Counted from the first letter of the stretch, positions 34,672 through 44,493 are shown. The stretch is DNA of 47,295 bases from Paenibacillus sambharensis (GCF_003233845.1 NZ_QKRB01000034.1:1-47295), one strand, 5' to 3'. Notes: generated from the letters alone by a model not told the origin. Program-made: numbers and translations.

Positions 34672-36348
34672 TCAGAACCTGCCGGATTTGAAGATGGAAT
34701 ACAGCAGCCAGACAAACATCAGGACCGCGATCGTGAACCCGATCTCAAGTGCCGGAACGTTAGAGAGCACAGTCGTCTGGCGGGTGAAGGAGGAACCGAT
34801 AATAAGACCCATCATAATGATGCTGAACGCGAGCATAACAATACTGAAGGAGAGCCGGTTGCTGATCCGGTCCAGCTTGCGCAGGAACACATCGAGCTCA
34901 GGCACGCTGATTTCCAGCCGCATATGGCCGTTCTTGACGACATTCATAAGCTCCCGCAGCTGCTTGGGGAAGTGAACCAGCAGCTCCCCGTAATCCATCA
35001 TGTCCTTCCACAACGTCTCACCAATCTTGCGGGGATGAAACTTGTCCTTCAGCAGCCGCCGTCCGAACGGCTCAGCCAGCTTCACCATGCTGATTTCAGG
35101 ATCGAGCCGTTCTGCCACCCCTTCCATTGTGAGCAGCGCTTTGCCAACCAGAATGAGATCAACCGGGATCTGAATCTGATGACGGTTAGCCGTATCGAAG
35201 AGATCATTAACAGCTTCACCCAGGCTGACCTCGCTGAGCGGAACGCCGTAATATTTCTCCCGCAGTATGTTAATATCCTTGCGCAGCTGCGCCGTGTTCA
35301 CATCCTGCTTGACGATTCCCATCCTTAAGACAGTCTTGATAATTCCATCCGTGCTCTGCCTCATCAGGGCGATAATTAGTGAAGACAGGTGCTGCTTCAT
35401 CTCAGGCGTCAGACGCCCGATCATGCCGAAATCAATGAATGCAATCCGCTCATCCGGCAGGACCATAATATTACCAGGGTGCGGGTCCGCATGGAAGAAG
35501 CCTTCTATGAAGATCTGGTGAAGCATGGCCCGGGTGAAGCGCTGGGCAATCTTCTTCTTGTTATAGCCAAGCTCGACCAGCTCGGCATCATGGCTGACCT
35601 TGATTCCGTCTACATATTCCATTACCATCACTCTGGTCGTGCTGTAAGCCCAATGAACGGCTGGTATGTAGATGTTTGAGTCATTAGCGAACTGCTTCGC
35701 GATCGTCTCCGTGTTCCTGGCTTCAATCGTATAATCCAGCTCCTGCAGCAGGGACTTGCCGAATTCCTGAATCATCTTCACGACCTGATACCGCCTGGCC
35801 CACTCGAATCGGTTTTCGGCGAGCAGCGCCAGATTTTGCAGGATTTCAAAATCCGTCCTAATGGTCTCCTCTATGTCTGGGCGCTGCACCTTAACCGCCA
35901 CCCGCTCGCCATTCGAGAGCTCAGCCAGATGGACCTGGCCGATGGAAGCTGCAGCAAGCGGCGTCTGGCTGAAGCGGGTAAAGATTTCGTCCATATGCAT
36001 ATCAAGCTCGGTTTCGATGATGCTGCACACTTCCTCATATTCGAACGGCTCGACTTGATCCTGAAGCTTCTCCAGCTCCCTCACCATTTCCTCAGGAAAT
36101 ACATCGGGACGTGTGCTGGCCAGCTGGCCAAGCTTGACAAAGGTCGGCCCAAGCTCCTGGACTACAAGACGAATGCGGTAGGCAACGGATTTCTTCGGGA
36201 CGCTGGCCGGCTCCTGAAACATGCGGACAGGCAGCGGCAGCATATGGAAGACATCTATCTCTTGTACGATGAAGCCAAACCCATGACGGATCAGCGCTGA
36301 GGCGATATCCCGGTAGCGGTTAATATGACGTATCCGTTTCCTGATCAT
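34672..36348 (-). CDS. AarF/UbiB/ABC1 kinase-like protein
   Basis: 558 residues. The atypical-kinase domain has the signature KLGQLASTRPDVFPEEMVRELEKLQD, A-rich loop AAASIGQVHLAEL, the VAVKVQRP lysine, and HADPHPGNI plus IDFGMIGRL catalytic segments. Two membrane helices lie at the C-terminus (LSFSIVMLAFSIIMMGLIIG and VLMFVWLLYSIF). The family supports quinone or lipid-precursor metabolism at the membrane. It follows the phasin-like gene, a common pairing. Confidence 0.88.
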   Translation of the reverse strand: MIRKRIRHINRYRDIASALIRHGFGFIVQEIDVFHMLPLPVRMFQEPASVPKKSVAYRIRLVVQELGPTFVKLGQLASTRPDVFPEEMVRELEKLQDQVEPFEYEEVCSIIETELDMHMDEIFTRFSQTPLAAASIGQVHLAELSNGERVAVKVQRPDIEETIRTDFEILQNLALLAENRFEWARRYQVVKMIQEFGKSLLQELDYTIEARNTETIAKQFANDSNIYIPAVHWAYSTTRVMVMEYVDGIKVSHDAELVELGYNKKKIAQRFTRAMLHQIFIEGFFHADPHPGNIMVLPDERIAFIDFGMIGRLTPEMKQHLSSLIIALMRQSTDGIIKTVLRMGIVKQDVNTAQLRKDINILREKYYGVPLSEVSLGEAVNDLFDTANRHQIQIPVDLILVGKALLTMEGVAERLDPEISMVKLAEPFGRRLLKDKFHPRKIGETLWKDMMDYGELLVHFPKQLRELMNVVKNGHMRLEISVPELDVFLRKLDRISNRLSFSIVMLAFSIIMMGLIIGSSFTRQTTVLSNVPALEIGFTIAVLMFVWLLYSIFKSGRF

Positions 36349-36379
36349 GGGGCAGACTCCTTTCGCTGTGTAGGTTCAA

Positions 36380-36748
36380 TTAAGGCTGTGGATTCACCGA
36401 AGGCGCAGCCGAAGCCTCCTGCTCGGAGTTGACATCAGCAGACAATGGTTCAAGCGGCGGCAGCGGCTGTTCCAGCTTCTCCACCCGTTTCTCCAGGCGT
36501 GCAATATCTTCCTTCGTCGCCATATTCAGCTCGACCAGCAGCTGCTGCAGCTGCTCACGAATCATCTGCTTGATCTGCGTCTGTTCTTCCTCTCCGCGCT
36601 GAACCAGCCGGCTGACGAGGGCTTTGGATTCGCCAGGAGCGACCTCTCCCTTGCGGACGAGCTCGTCTACATATTTCTCAACCTTCTCCTTGCTCGTGAC
36701 GGTAATGCCTACGCCTAGCGACAATGCCTTCTTCAACAGTTCATTCAT
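36380..36748 (-). CDS. Phasin-like coiled-coil protein
   Basis: 122 residues: MNELLKKALSLGVGITVTSKEK, a helical coiled coil (KVEKYVDELVRKGEVAPGESK..EQLQQLLVELNMATKEDIARLEKRVEKLEQ), and a proline-rich tail. Matches the small PhaF/PHA-granule-regulator-like family often placed next to AarF/UbiB kinases in Bacillales; the function there is unclear. Start at 36748 with GGAGG 9 nt upstream. It precedes the kinase gene by 31 bp, so the two form an operon. Confidence 0.75.
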   Translation of the reverse strand: MNELLKKALSLGVGITVTSKEKVEKYVDELVRKGEVAPGESKALVSRLVQRGEEEQTQIKQMIREQLQQLLVELNMATKEDIARLEKRVEKLEQPLPPLEPLSADVNSEQEASAAPSVNPQP

Positions 36749-36904
36749 CAACCTCAACCTCCAGTGTTAGAGTAGTGAACGTTCATCCGTTGTGATCTTG
36801 CGTAATCCTGGCGGTGCAGTGTGCGCCTGACTCCATCATATCGCAAATGGGCTGAAAATCCCAACCCGGCCGGCCAAACCTTCGGGATTCATATCAATCT
36901 TCTC

Positions 36905-37201
36905 TTATGTCAGATTAATAGCCGTATAATGCTCAACCACCGGGAACGGATCATAGTAGTGATGCAGCAGCTGCTTCCAGTCCTGATACTCTGCTGAGCC
37001 TCTGAAGCCTTCCGTATGGTCCTCCAGCGTCTCCCATCTGACCAGCAGCAGGTACTTGTCCGATACCTCCATGCACTTGTGAAGCTCGTGACTGATGTAG
37101 CCCTTCATGGACGAGATGATGCGTGAAGCCTTGCGAAAATCCTCCTCGAATGCCTGTCCCATCCCCGCCTTCACTTGTAATTCCGCTTGTTCCAGTATCA
37201 T
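36905..37201 (-). CDS. ABM-domain (monooxygenase-fold) protein
   Basis: 98 residues, one antibiotic-biosynthesis-monooxygenase ferredoxin-like domain: MILEQAELQVKAGMGQAFEEDF, ISSMKGYISHELHKCMEVSDKYLLLVRWETLEDHTEGFRGSAEYQDW. Typical of YcnE/HmoB-like small proteins; the substrate is unknown and no haem-ligand His can be assigned. AAGGAG precedes the ATG. Confidence 0.8.
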   Translation of the reverse strand: MILEQAELQVKAGMGQAFEEDFRKASRIISSMKGYISHELHKCMEVSDKYLLLVRWETLEDHTEGFRGSAEYQDWKQLLHHYYDPFPVVEHYTAINLT

Positions 37202-37258
37202 CGAAATTCAGCTCCTTATGTATAGATGATTTGATATAATTCCCATATTGTAGCATGT

Positions 37259-37292
37259 AAAAAACCGGAATAGCGAGCTATTCCGGCTTTTT
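37259..37292. terminator. Bidirectional terminator
   Basis: AAAAAACCGGAATAGC - GA - GCTATTCCGGCTTTTT: a perfect 10-bp stem with A and T tracts on both sides. On the minus strand it ends the 26-aa peptide gene. Confidence 0.85.
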
Positions 37293-37301
37293 ATGAAAAA
37301 C

Positions 37302-37382
37302 TTATGAATTTCCAGAACGACCTGTCAGCCCGACGATCATTACAATCAGTATGAGCAGTTGAATGAGCGTGTCGACACCCAT
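37302..37382 (-). CDS. 26-residue membrane peptide
   Basis: MGVDTLIQLLILIVMIVGLT plus a short polar tail (GRSGNS): one hydrophobic helix with an acidic start. GGAGGGG stands 7 nt before the ATG and a strong terminator follows 10 bp after the stop, so a real gene is likely. It resembles the putative holin-like toxin peptides of Firmicutes, but a type I antitoxin RNA is not visible. Confidence 0.55.
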   Translation of the reverse strand: MGVDTLIQLLILIVMIVGLTGRSGNS

Positions 37383-37506
37383 TGTTTTCCCCTCCGTTAC
37401 TGCTGTAATGCTCCTTCGTCAAGCTTCTCCTCCCTTAATCAGACAGCAGATTACGTCTCCCACTATATAACTATGCGGCCTGCTGCCAATTATGACCGCA
37501 AGATTC

Positions 37507-38397
37507 TTAGCCAATATCTGCCGTAAAGCTGCGAACGCAGACGGCGCTGCCGGCGATCCGCACATCAATGGTCTGTTCAGCAGACCGGTTTACAAGCACC
37601 CTGACTTTCCCGTCCCGGCCCATCTCTTGACCCTGCTCAATGATAAGCTCGGCTGATTCAAGCTCGGGATGGAGATAGGTCATATAATAAGCACCCATGA
37701 CGCCTGAAGCTGTGCCCGTAACCGGGTCTTCAATCGTGCCTGAATAGGGCGATGAGAAGTGCCGGGCATGCATGACAGCATCTTCGTGAATCGTCTGCAT
37801 GCAGAACGGATGCAGGGACGTTCTCGGCATTTCCTTCAGAATGACCGGAAACCGGGCATTCTCCGGCTTCATCGCCGCGAACGCCGTCAGCTCCTTGACC
37901 GGAATAAGCAGCGTCCAGGTTCCCGTGCTGCCGTAGACGATCGGCATGGAATCATCGAGCTCAGCAAGTGTCAGCCCAATCGACTCCATTAGCGCTTGCT
38001 TGTCGCCTGTAAAGGGCTTGAACGCGGGCGCTGCCTGCTTCATGACGAGCGGGTAATTAGACGCCTGCAGAAGCTCGATGGGCAGAATACCCGCCTTCGT
38101 TTCCAGCGTGATGACCGATTGGCCGCCAATTAGGCCTTGATCCAGCATGCAGCTGATCGCCCCCATGGTGCCATGGCCGCACAAATTCATTTCATGGCCG
38201 GGTGTATAATACTTGAATGTAAAGTCAGCGGCTTGTGACGGCAGTATGAACGTCGTCTCATTAAAGCCTGCGGCTTTGGCAGCGGCCTGCATTTCCTCAC
38301 CGGTAAGGTTCTCAGCATTTAGTACGACCCCTGCCGGATTGCCTTTGCCGGGAATATCCGAGAAAGCATCATAGTGATAGATCTGCACCTGCTTCAA
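37507..38397 (-). CDS. PhzF-family isomerase
   Basis: About 296 residues, two-domain diaminopimelate-epimerase-like fold: KQVQIYHYDAFSDIPGKGNPAGVVL, NETTFILPSQAADFTFKYYTPGHEMNLCGHGTMGA and the second half EDPVTGTASGVMGAYY. The conserved Glu (FNETTF) and GNPAG are present. Members isomerise small ring or amino-acid-like substrates; the actual one is unknown. The start is uncertain: a TTG at 38397 fits homologue length and has GAGAGG upstream; the frame is open to 38421. Confidence 0.85.
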   Translation of the reverse strand: MKQVQIYHYDAFSDIPGKGNPAGVVLNAENLTGEEMQAAAKAAGFNETTFILPSQAADFTFKYYTPGHEMNLCGHGTMGAISCMLDQGLIGGQSVITLETKAGILPIELLQASNYPLVMKQAAPAFKPFTGDKQALMESIGLTLAELDDSMPIVYGSTGTWTLLIPVKELTAFAAMKPENARFPVILKEMPRTSLHPFCMQTIHEDAVMHARHFSSPYSGTIEDPVTGTASGVMGAYYMTYLHPELESAELIIEQGQEMGRDGKVRVLVNRSAEQTIDVRIAGSAVCVRSFTADIG

Positions 38398-38455
38398 TCT
38401 CCATCCATCCTCTCTCCACAACAGTCACTCCAGCCGCCGGTTCGCCCTTCGGCAA

Positions 38456-40411
38456 TTAATTTATTGCAAGAATTAACGTGCCAATTCCTTCTGCCACAGC
38501 CTGCTGCCGGTCCAGCTGATGCAGCTGCATATCCGTGTAGAGCGTCTTCCACTCTCCAAGCTGGGGTAGCTGCAGCTCGATCTTCTCCTGACTGGCATGA
38601 TACAGCACGAGCAGATGCTGCGTCGCATCCCCTCCCGCATGATTGCGAAGCGTGAAGGCTAGGCTTCTGGCATCCGGAGCAGGTTCGAATACCAGATGAC
38701 TCCGGATCTCCTCTGTTGTACGCAGCCGGAAGGCCGGATGTTCTTTGCGGATCTGGATCAGCGCGCGGACATGCTCCACATGATCCTGATGGCGGGCACA
38801 GCGATGCCAATCCAGCGCGTTAATATCATCTCCGCATTTGTAGCTGTTCTCAATGCCCTGCTTGGTCCGCATAAATTCCTGGCCGGCATGGAGGAATGCG
38901 ATACCCTGGCTGGTCAGAACAATTGAAGTGGCAAGCCGGTGCATCTGCCTGCGAACCGGCTCGGGATCATCCGGATTGGTGATGCTGAGCTTATCCCACA
39001 AGGTATGATTATCATGGCATTCCACAAAGTTCACGGACTGTACCGGTTCATCTGCGAATATCTTCATGCCCGAGTCATACGCCGTTCCGCCGACAACCGC
39101 CCGCTTCAGGTCGTAACCGCAATCCCAGCTTCCATTGACAAATCCTTTGCGCGTAGGCTCGAGCGTCTTCCCCTTTACCGTATCGCGGAACTGATCATTG
39201 AATATTCCGATGCCTGGCAGCCGCGCGGCATTCCTCATATCAGCACGCTGGTCCTCCGGCAGAGCGGTGTTCATCATCCACCCTTCCCCGATGATCAGAA
39301 TGGACGGGTCTATTTCATGGAGCTTCTGCTTCACTTCGAGCATGCTCTCAATATCAAGCAGCCCCATCAGGTCGAAACGGAATCCGTCAATCCGGTAATT
39401 CTTGGCCCAATGCAGAATCGAGTCCACAATGAACTTGCGGACCATGGGACGCTCAGAGGCCACATCATTGCCGCAGTGAGATCCGTTCGACAGCGTGCGG
39501 TCCGGCCAGTGGCGCATATAATAGCCTGGGACAAGCTTGGCCAGATTGGCACGGTAGCCGTCGTAGACATGGTTATAAACAACATCCATAATGACCCGCA
39601 GGCCGCGGCGGTGCAGCGTATGGATCAGCTGCTTCAGCTCGCGCACCCTGCACACGGGATCATGGGGGTCTGTAGCATAAATGCCTTCCGGCGCATTATA
39701 ATTTTGCGGGTCGTAGCCCCAGTTATAAGCCGGAGTATCACTTGCTTCATCAATGGATACCGAGCTGATGTCGAAGATCGGCAGCAGCTGCACATGGGTA
39801 ACGCCCAGATTAACTATATGATCAAGACCGGTATGTATGCCGTCCGGACCTGTCGTCCCTTCCTCGGCAAGCCCCAGGAATTTGCCCTTGTGCCGGATGC
39901 CGCTCTCCGGGTGTATGGACAGGTCGCGAACATGCAGCTCATAGATAACAGCATCCAGCGGCGATTGTATAGCCGGCTTCTCGACACCCCAGCCTTCCGG
40001 ATCAGTCTGCTCCAAGGTTCCGATATAAGCACGTTCGCCATTGACACCTACCATTGCTGCATAAGGATCTGCTGCTTCGTTCCACTGCGAGCCGATCTTG
40101 ACCAGATACGTATAATAAAAGCCTGCCAGCGGCTCGTTTACCTCAAGCAGCCAGGTCCCCTTGTCGGAACGCTTCATCTGCATAACCCGGACAGCTGATC
40201 CTTGTGCAGATTCATACAGCAAAACCTGGGCTTCGGAAGCCGTCGGGGCCCACAGCCTGAACCGGGTTAGCCCCTCCCTGCACGTAACCCCCAGGTCATC
40301 GCCATCATAATAAAAGGCGTGGTCGAATTCTTCAGAAAAGACGGACAGACCACCCGTTACCGAAACGTCTCCATAATCAATGACTGTATCCTGCTCCTTC
40401 TGTACGGCCAT
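38456..40411 (-). CDS. pulA: Type I pullulanase
   Basis: 651 residues, no signal peptide, so cytoplasmic. It hydrolyses alpha-1,6 branches of pullulan or glycogen-derived dextrins. N-terminal CBM48-like domain (about 40-130: TRFRLWAPTASEAQVLLYE), then GH13: the diagnostic YNWGYDPQNYNAPEG, DVVYNHVYD, GFRFDLMGLLD (nucleophile Asp), LIIGEGWMM (acid) and VECHDNHTLWDKL. Length is close to Bacillus AmyX-type enzymes. Single gene. Confidence 0.9.
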   Translation of the reverse strand: MAVQKEQDTVIDYGDVSVTGGLSVFSEEFDHAFYYDGDDLGVTCREGLTRFRLWAPTASEAQVLLYESAQGSAVRVMQMKRSDKGTWLLEVNEPLAGFYYTYLVKIGSQWNEAADPYAAMVGVNGERAYIGTLEQTDPEGWGVEKPAIQSPLDAVIYELHVRDLSIHPESGIRHKGKFLGLAEEGTTGPDGIHTGLDHIVNLGVTHVQLLPIFDISSVSIDEASDTPAYNWGYDPQNYNAPEGIYATDPHDPVCRVRELKQLIHTLHRRGLRVIMDVVYNHVYDGYRANLAKLVPGYYMRHWPDRTLSNGSHCGNDVASERPMVRKFIVDSILHWAKNYRIDGFRFDLMGLLDIESMLEVKQKLHEIDPSILIIGEGWMMNTALPEDQRADMRNAARLPGIGIFNDQFRDTVKGKTLEPTRKGFVNGSWDCGYDLKRAVVGGTAYDSGMKIFADEPVQSVNFVECHDNHTLWDKLSITNPDDPEPVRRQMHRLATSIVLTSQGIAFLHAGQEFMRTKQGIENSYKCGDDINALDWHRCARHQDHVEHVRALIQIRKEHPAFRLRTTEEIRSHLVFEPAPDARSLAFTLRNHAGGDATQHLLVLYHASQEKIELQLPQLGEWKTLYTDMQLHQLDRQQAVAEGIGTLILAIN

Positions 40412-40637
40412 ATCCCTCTCCTCCTTCGGATAGATCTTATTCAGGTCTATCAGCTCTTTACCACCATACTGGCGGACTTGTAACTGTTCTGCTTCAAACC
40501 GCCTATTATTTAAGTATAGCGAACATTATGCCAGAGGGTAACCATCAATAATCATTTAGCAGTCCGCAAACAACAGGAGCGATGATTCGCATGCTCCCCT
40601 CCCCGCGAATCACCGCTCCTGTTCAAGTCATACCTGC

Positions 40638-41747
40638 TTATCGAGAATATACTTGTGCTTCCCGTTCCCGGCCTAATAAGATTGTCTCGTTGTAAAAGGC
40701 TTCCGTCAGCAGATAAGACAGCGTGGATTCTGCCCCCCTGTTGCGGTTGGGACCGCTGCGGGTCAGTCCGTCGCAGCAGCTGCCTTCGTGAATGTCTGCT
40801 ATTCTGACGGAGCAGTCATTGCTTCCGTGGAACCATTCGCGGCAGCGTTTTACCATATCCGCATCTTCATTCTTCCACTCCACCAGGTAAGCTTCCCTGC
40901 ATGCCAGGGCAAGCTTCATGACCTCAAGAGGCTGCTGATCCCACTGGCTGGTGTGATCTGCTGATGCCCATGCCTCGTTCCCGACCGGCCGGACCCGCCC
41001 TTCCGGAGACGTCATGACCTTGCGAAGCATATCCAGCGACTCACGCGCCGCTTGGCGGGCTTCCTCAGAGCCTGTCACCTGATAGGATAAGAACAGTGAC
41101 CAAGGCAGGACACCGTTGCCGTACGTCATAGACGATTCAAACCATCTCCACCCTTGAGCTGCATGCCGCTTATACTGCTCAAGCAGCTTCTTCTCCAGCC
41201 ATTCTACTCTCTCACGGAGCTGCAGCCGCTGCTCTATGTCCGGCCTGCTGCCCTGAACGGGCTGCCGCAGCGGATCACGCAGGATTGCCGAATAGGCCGC
41301 AAGTGTGTAGGCCCATCCCCGCGGGTACTTAAGATTCTCAACCTGCTGTGCCGACCGGATCAACAGCGATTCTGCCGCCATCCTGCGGTCGTCATCCGCC
41401 AGACCAAGCCATGCGCAGGCAGCAGCCCAGACCGTCCTTCCAAAGCAGTCATCTGACGGCTCCTCCTGTTCCAGCCGCCGGTCATAGGCGACATTGTTGT
41501 GGAAGGAGCCGTCCTCTCGCTGCATCCAGAGCAGGAAGGCAAGGTAAGTATCGGCAAGCTCCAGCCATTCGCCGGCCATGTCCGGGCTCAGCTTCATCCA
41601 CTCCACACATGTCCATAAGGCTCTCGCATTATCATCGGTGGTGTAGCCTTCCTTGCGCCTTGGCAGCAGGCCGAGGGCATGCTCAAGCAGGCCCGTGTCG
41701 TCTGTCATCCTGCGCAGATGCCGTACTGATACCTTGGATGTCTCCAC
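40638..41747 (-). CDS. Alpha/alpha-toroid glycan protein, GT partner
   Basis: 369 residues of helical repeats with EGYTTDDNARAL, FLLWMQREDGSFHNN, DDCFGRTVWAAAC and WRWFESSMTYGNGVLPWSLF. This resembles the helical domain often found behind a GT4 domain in bacterial glycosyltransferases of about 760 residues, here as a separate gene. Start GTG at 41747 with AGGGAGGGG upstream; the frame to 41879 lies inside the GT gene. It follows the GT4 gene by 14 bp. Function beyond glycan metabolism is an inference. Confidence 0.65.
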   Translation of the reverse strand: METSKVSVRHLRRMTDDTGLLEHALGLLPRRKEGYTTDDNARALWTCVEWMKLSPDMAGEWLELADTYLAFLLWMQREDGSFHNNVAYDRRLEQEEPSDDCFGRTVWAAACAWLGLADDDRRMAAESLLIRSAQQVENLKYPRGWAYTLAAYSAILRDPLRQPVQGSRPDIEQRLQLRERVEWLEKKLLEQYKRHAAQGWRWFESSMTYGNGVLPWSLFLSYQVTGSEEARQAARESLDMLRKVMTSPEGRVRPVGNEAWASADHTSQWDQQPLEVMKLALACREAYLVEWKNEDADMVKRCREWFHGSNDCSVRIADIHEGSCCDGLTRSGPNRNRGAESTLSYLLTEAFYNETILLGREREAQVYSR

Positions 41748-41761
41748 TGCTGATCCCCTCC

Positions 41762-42925
41762 CTAGTTGGCTTGCAGAACTGGATAATCCCGTACTAACTG
41801 GCCGAATAGACGCAGATGCAGGGCACCGGATTTGGACCAATGCATGCTCTCGCCTATCTTCGCCATCTTGTCTTCCCACCGGCTGAGCACATGGTCATCC
41901 GACAGAATAGAGATCATGCGGGAAGCCCACACCTGATGCTCACCTGGAGGCAGCAGAAGGTAGGGATGGCTGCCCAGCAAATCCTTGGCATATGCATATG
42001 GCGTGCTGAGTACAGGACGCCCAAGACCAACGGCATAGGCCAGTGTGCCGCTGGTGATCTGCTGCATGCCCGGATATGGCGTCAGATACAGATCGCATGC
42101 CGATAGATAGCCAACCAGCTCATCTTCTTCCACATAGCGGTCAACCATAACCACATGGTTCTCTACGCCGAGCTGCTGTGCCAGCTCCTTGAGCTCCTCC
42201 CTGTATGCTTCTCCTTCATGCTTGCGCACCTCTGGATGGGTCTGCCCCACAATGGCATACAGAACATCCGGTATTTCCTTGGCAACTTCAGGCAGCGCAC
42301 GGATGATGGTTTCAAGGCCCTTGCCTCTGCTCAGCAGCCCGAACGTCATCAGCACCTTTCGGCCGTCCCAGCCATGCGCTTCCCTGAAAACTTCCCGCTT
42401 GCCCGGTGCTGGCTCTGGCGTGCCATGCGGCACAAACTTGATTTTGTCCCGTGGAATATGGAATGAACGCTCCAGGTAAGCCCCAGCCTGGCGGTTCATG
42501 ATCAGGATCAGGTCGCTCCGCTCGGCAATCTGGCGCTGGATGCTCCGGTATGGCTCCTGCGGTTCCTCGAATACCGTATGGAAGGTTACAGCCAGCGGCT
42601 TCTCCAGATGCTCAATGAAATCAAGAATATAGCTTCCAGCCTCTCCGCCGAATATGCCAAATTCATGCTGCAGCGACACGACTGCCGCATCGCTTGCATT
42701 CAGACGCTCGGCAAGCTTGCGGTAAGCATCCCGGTCTTCCTTCTCCAGCGTCTGCAGCGCAGGGTCCGTATGCTCTTCCGCCCAGCCGGCTGGCGTTATC
42801 GCGATCACTGGGTCGATGCCTGTCCAGCCCTTGGCGGCACGTACGCTCTGTCTCAGGTGATGGGTATAGGTTGCAATCCCGCATTTTTGAGGGACATAGG
42901 TACCGATGTATGCAATCTTGGTCAT
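41762..42925 (-). CDS. Glycosyltransferase, GT4 family
   Basis: 387 residues, two Rossmann halves. N-terminal IGTYVPQKCGIATYTHHLRQ, LQHEFGIFGGEAG; C-terminal VLMTFGLLSRGKGLETIIRALP, VMVDRYVEEDELVGYLSACDLYLTPYPGMQQITSGTLAYAVGLGRPVLSTPYAYA, with the donor-binding E-x7-like segment altered to QQITSGTLAYA. Likely transfers a mannose-type sugar, consistent with the adjacent nucleotidyltransferase. Start overlaps the nucleotidyltransferase stop by 4 bp. Confidence 0.85.
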   Translation of the reverse strand: MTKIAYIGTYVPQKCGIATYTHHLRQSVRAAKGWTGIDPVIAITPAGWAEEHTDPALQTLEKEDRDAYRKLAERLNASDAAVVSLQHEFGIFGGEAGSYILDFIEHLEKPLAVTFHTVFEEPQEPYRSIQRQIAERSDLILIMNRQAGAYLERSFHIPRDKIKFVPHGTPEPAPGKREVFREAHGWDGRKVLMTFGLLSRGKGLETIIRALPEVAKEIPDVLYAIVGQTHPEVRKHEGEAYREELKELAQQLGVENHVVMVDRYVEEDELVGYLSACDLYLTPYPGMQQITSGTLAYAVGLGRPVLSTPYAYAKDLLGSHPYLLLPPGEHQVWASRMISILSDDHVLSRWEDKMAKIGESMHWSKSGALHLRLFGQLVRDYPVLQAN

Positions 42926-43965
42926 ACGGTCATAGCCTCCTTCATTCGGTTCACAACGGCTTCATACAGGACGTGTCCGCTTCCCGCTTCCGCCTCATAA
43001 CCGAAGACACACTGATAGAGCTGTGCCCCGCGGCTTACGCGGCATTTATCCCACAGAATGGTTTCAGACAAGCGCGCTTCCCGTTCAATCCGGCAGTCAT
43101 TGCCAATGACTGTGTTAGGCCCGATTATCGCCTTATCGCCGATATGCACGCGGTCTCCGATCAGAACCGGCGGAATCAGGAGGACACCAGAGCCAATGAC
43201 GCATTCCTCTCCCACCCATATTCCTCTGCTCTGCTCATGACCGGCAATCGGGAGCGGGAAGGTGCGGTCCAGAATGTCCCAATGCACCTTGCGGTAGCGT
43301 TCCCGGGTTCCCATATCCAGCCAATAGCCCCGCATGTGACAGCCGTATGCACCAAGCCCCTGCTGAATGAGCAGCGGGAACGTTTCCCGCTCAATGGAAA
43401 CCTCCCTGCCAGCTGGAATCAGGGAGAGAACCTGACGGTCAAGCAGGTAAACACCCGCGTTGATTAAATCTGACGGCGCTTGTCCAATCGGCGGCTTCTC
43501 GATAAATTTTAGAATCCGGCCCGACGGGGTAATATCCACTACGCCGAATTGCGACGGGTCCTCAACACGCGTAAGGCCAATTGTCGCGCTCCCGCCATGC
43601 TGTTTATGGAATTCAATAAGCGGCAGTATATCAACCTTCTGAATAACATCGGCATTGAAAACAAGGAACCGTTCGCCGAGAAGATGCTCGGCATTTTTGA
43701 TCGCGCCAGCCGTGCCCAGCGCTTCTTCTTCAACCGTATAAGCGATCGAGACCCCGAACCGGCTGCCGTCGCCAAAGTAAGAACGGATCAATTCGGGATA
43801 ATGCTTCAGGGTAATAACAAATTCTCCAATCCCTTGTTCCTTCAGCTGCAGAATCAGATGCTCGAGCCACGGCCGGTTACCAACAGGGGCCATGGGCTTC
43901 GGAAGCTGTTCAGTCAGCGGACGCAGCCGTGTTCCCAGCCCGCCCGCAAGCAATAATGCTTTCAT
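42922..43965 (-). CDS. NDP-sugar pyrophosphorylase-like nucleotidyltransferase
   Basis: 347 residues: MKALLLAGGLGTRLRPLTEQLPKPMAPVGNRP (nucleotide-binding loop and sugar-phosphate Lys), FNADVIQ metal Asp, GVYLLD, then a left-handed beta-helix tail (VIGSGVLLIPPVLIGDRVHIGDKAIIGPNTVIG). It makes an NDP-sugar, probably GDP-mannose or a similar donor for the next gene. Start at 43965 with GAGGAGGAGA upstream; the frame to 44019 is not supported. Confidence 0.88.
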   Translation of the reverse strand: MKALLLAGGLGTRLRPLTEQLPKPMAPVGNRPWLEHLILQLKEQGIGEFVITLKHYPELIRSYFGDGSRFGVSIAYTVEEEALGTAGAIKNAEHLLGERFLVFNADVIQKVDILPLIEFHKQHGGSATIGLTRVEDPSQFGVVDITPSGRILKFIEKPPIGQAPSDLINAGVYLLDRQVLSLIPAGREVSIERETFPLLIQQGLGAYGCHMRGYWLDMGTRERYRKVHWDILDRTFPLPIAGHEQSRGIWVGEECVIGSGVLLIPPVLIGDRVHIGDKAIIGPNTVIGNDCRIEREARLSETILWDKCRVSRGAQLYQCVFGYEAEAGSGHVLYEAVVNRMKEAMTV

Positions 43966-44128
43966 CGCAATCTCCTCCTCGGACATAACAAATAAGCCTG
44001 CTGCAAAGGAACGATTCACCGGTCATGTTCCCATGAGCGCTAAATTATTCGGCCGCAACCGGCTTCTCTATCAGGTTACCGTTATGACAAAAAGACGCTA
44101 ATGACTGCATCAGTATGACCGGAACAAG

Positions 44129-44344
44129 CTATGGATATCGTGCAATTACCCTTCTCAGCCTTCTTCTCAGTCTCCGGATGCCTCGCACGCTTCGAACACT
44201 GTGCGGAACCCGGAGAGCTTCTGCAGACCAGAATGCCTTCATTCTTCCTGCGGATGGAAACTCGGAAGCAGCGGACTCTGCCGCATACTGCCTTCCAGGC
44301 AGCATAAATAAGTCGTTCCGTAAGAATGGCTTCTCAAGCAGCAT
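44129..44344 (-). CDS. Possible small protein, 71 aa
   Basis: MLLEKPFLRNDLFMLPGRQY... ends in an arginine-rich tail (RRLRRRLRRVI). GGAGGGA lies 9 nt before the ATG, which is the main support. The sequence is not recognised and low-complexity toward the end. It lies upstream of the nucleotidyltransferase on the same strand. Confidence 0.4.
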   Translation of the reverse strand: MLLEKPFLRNDLFMLPGRQYAAESAASEFPSAGRMKAFWSAEALRVPHSVRSVRGIRRLRRRLRRVIARYP

Positions 44345-44493
44345 GGTAAGTATCCCTCCTCACAAAAGATTAGCACTCGTTAGCATAGACTGCTATTAAT
44401 ACTAATAAAACATGGAGGAGGATCTGCTCAAGACCGAAAATCAACAATTATTTTCCACTATGTGAGAATTACCTTGTTAAACTGCTTCATTTC

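Noticed and set aside
38939-40198. 419-codon plus-strand ORF
   Set aside because: It is an antisense shadow of the pullulanase gene, which has all GH13 motifs.
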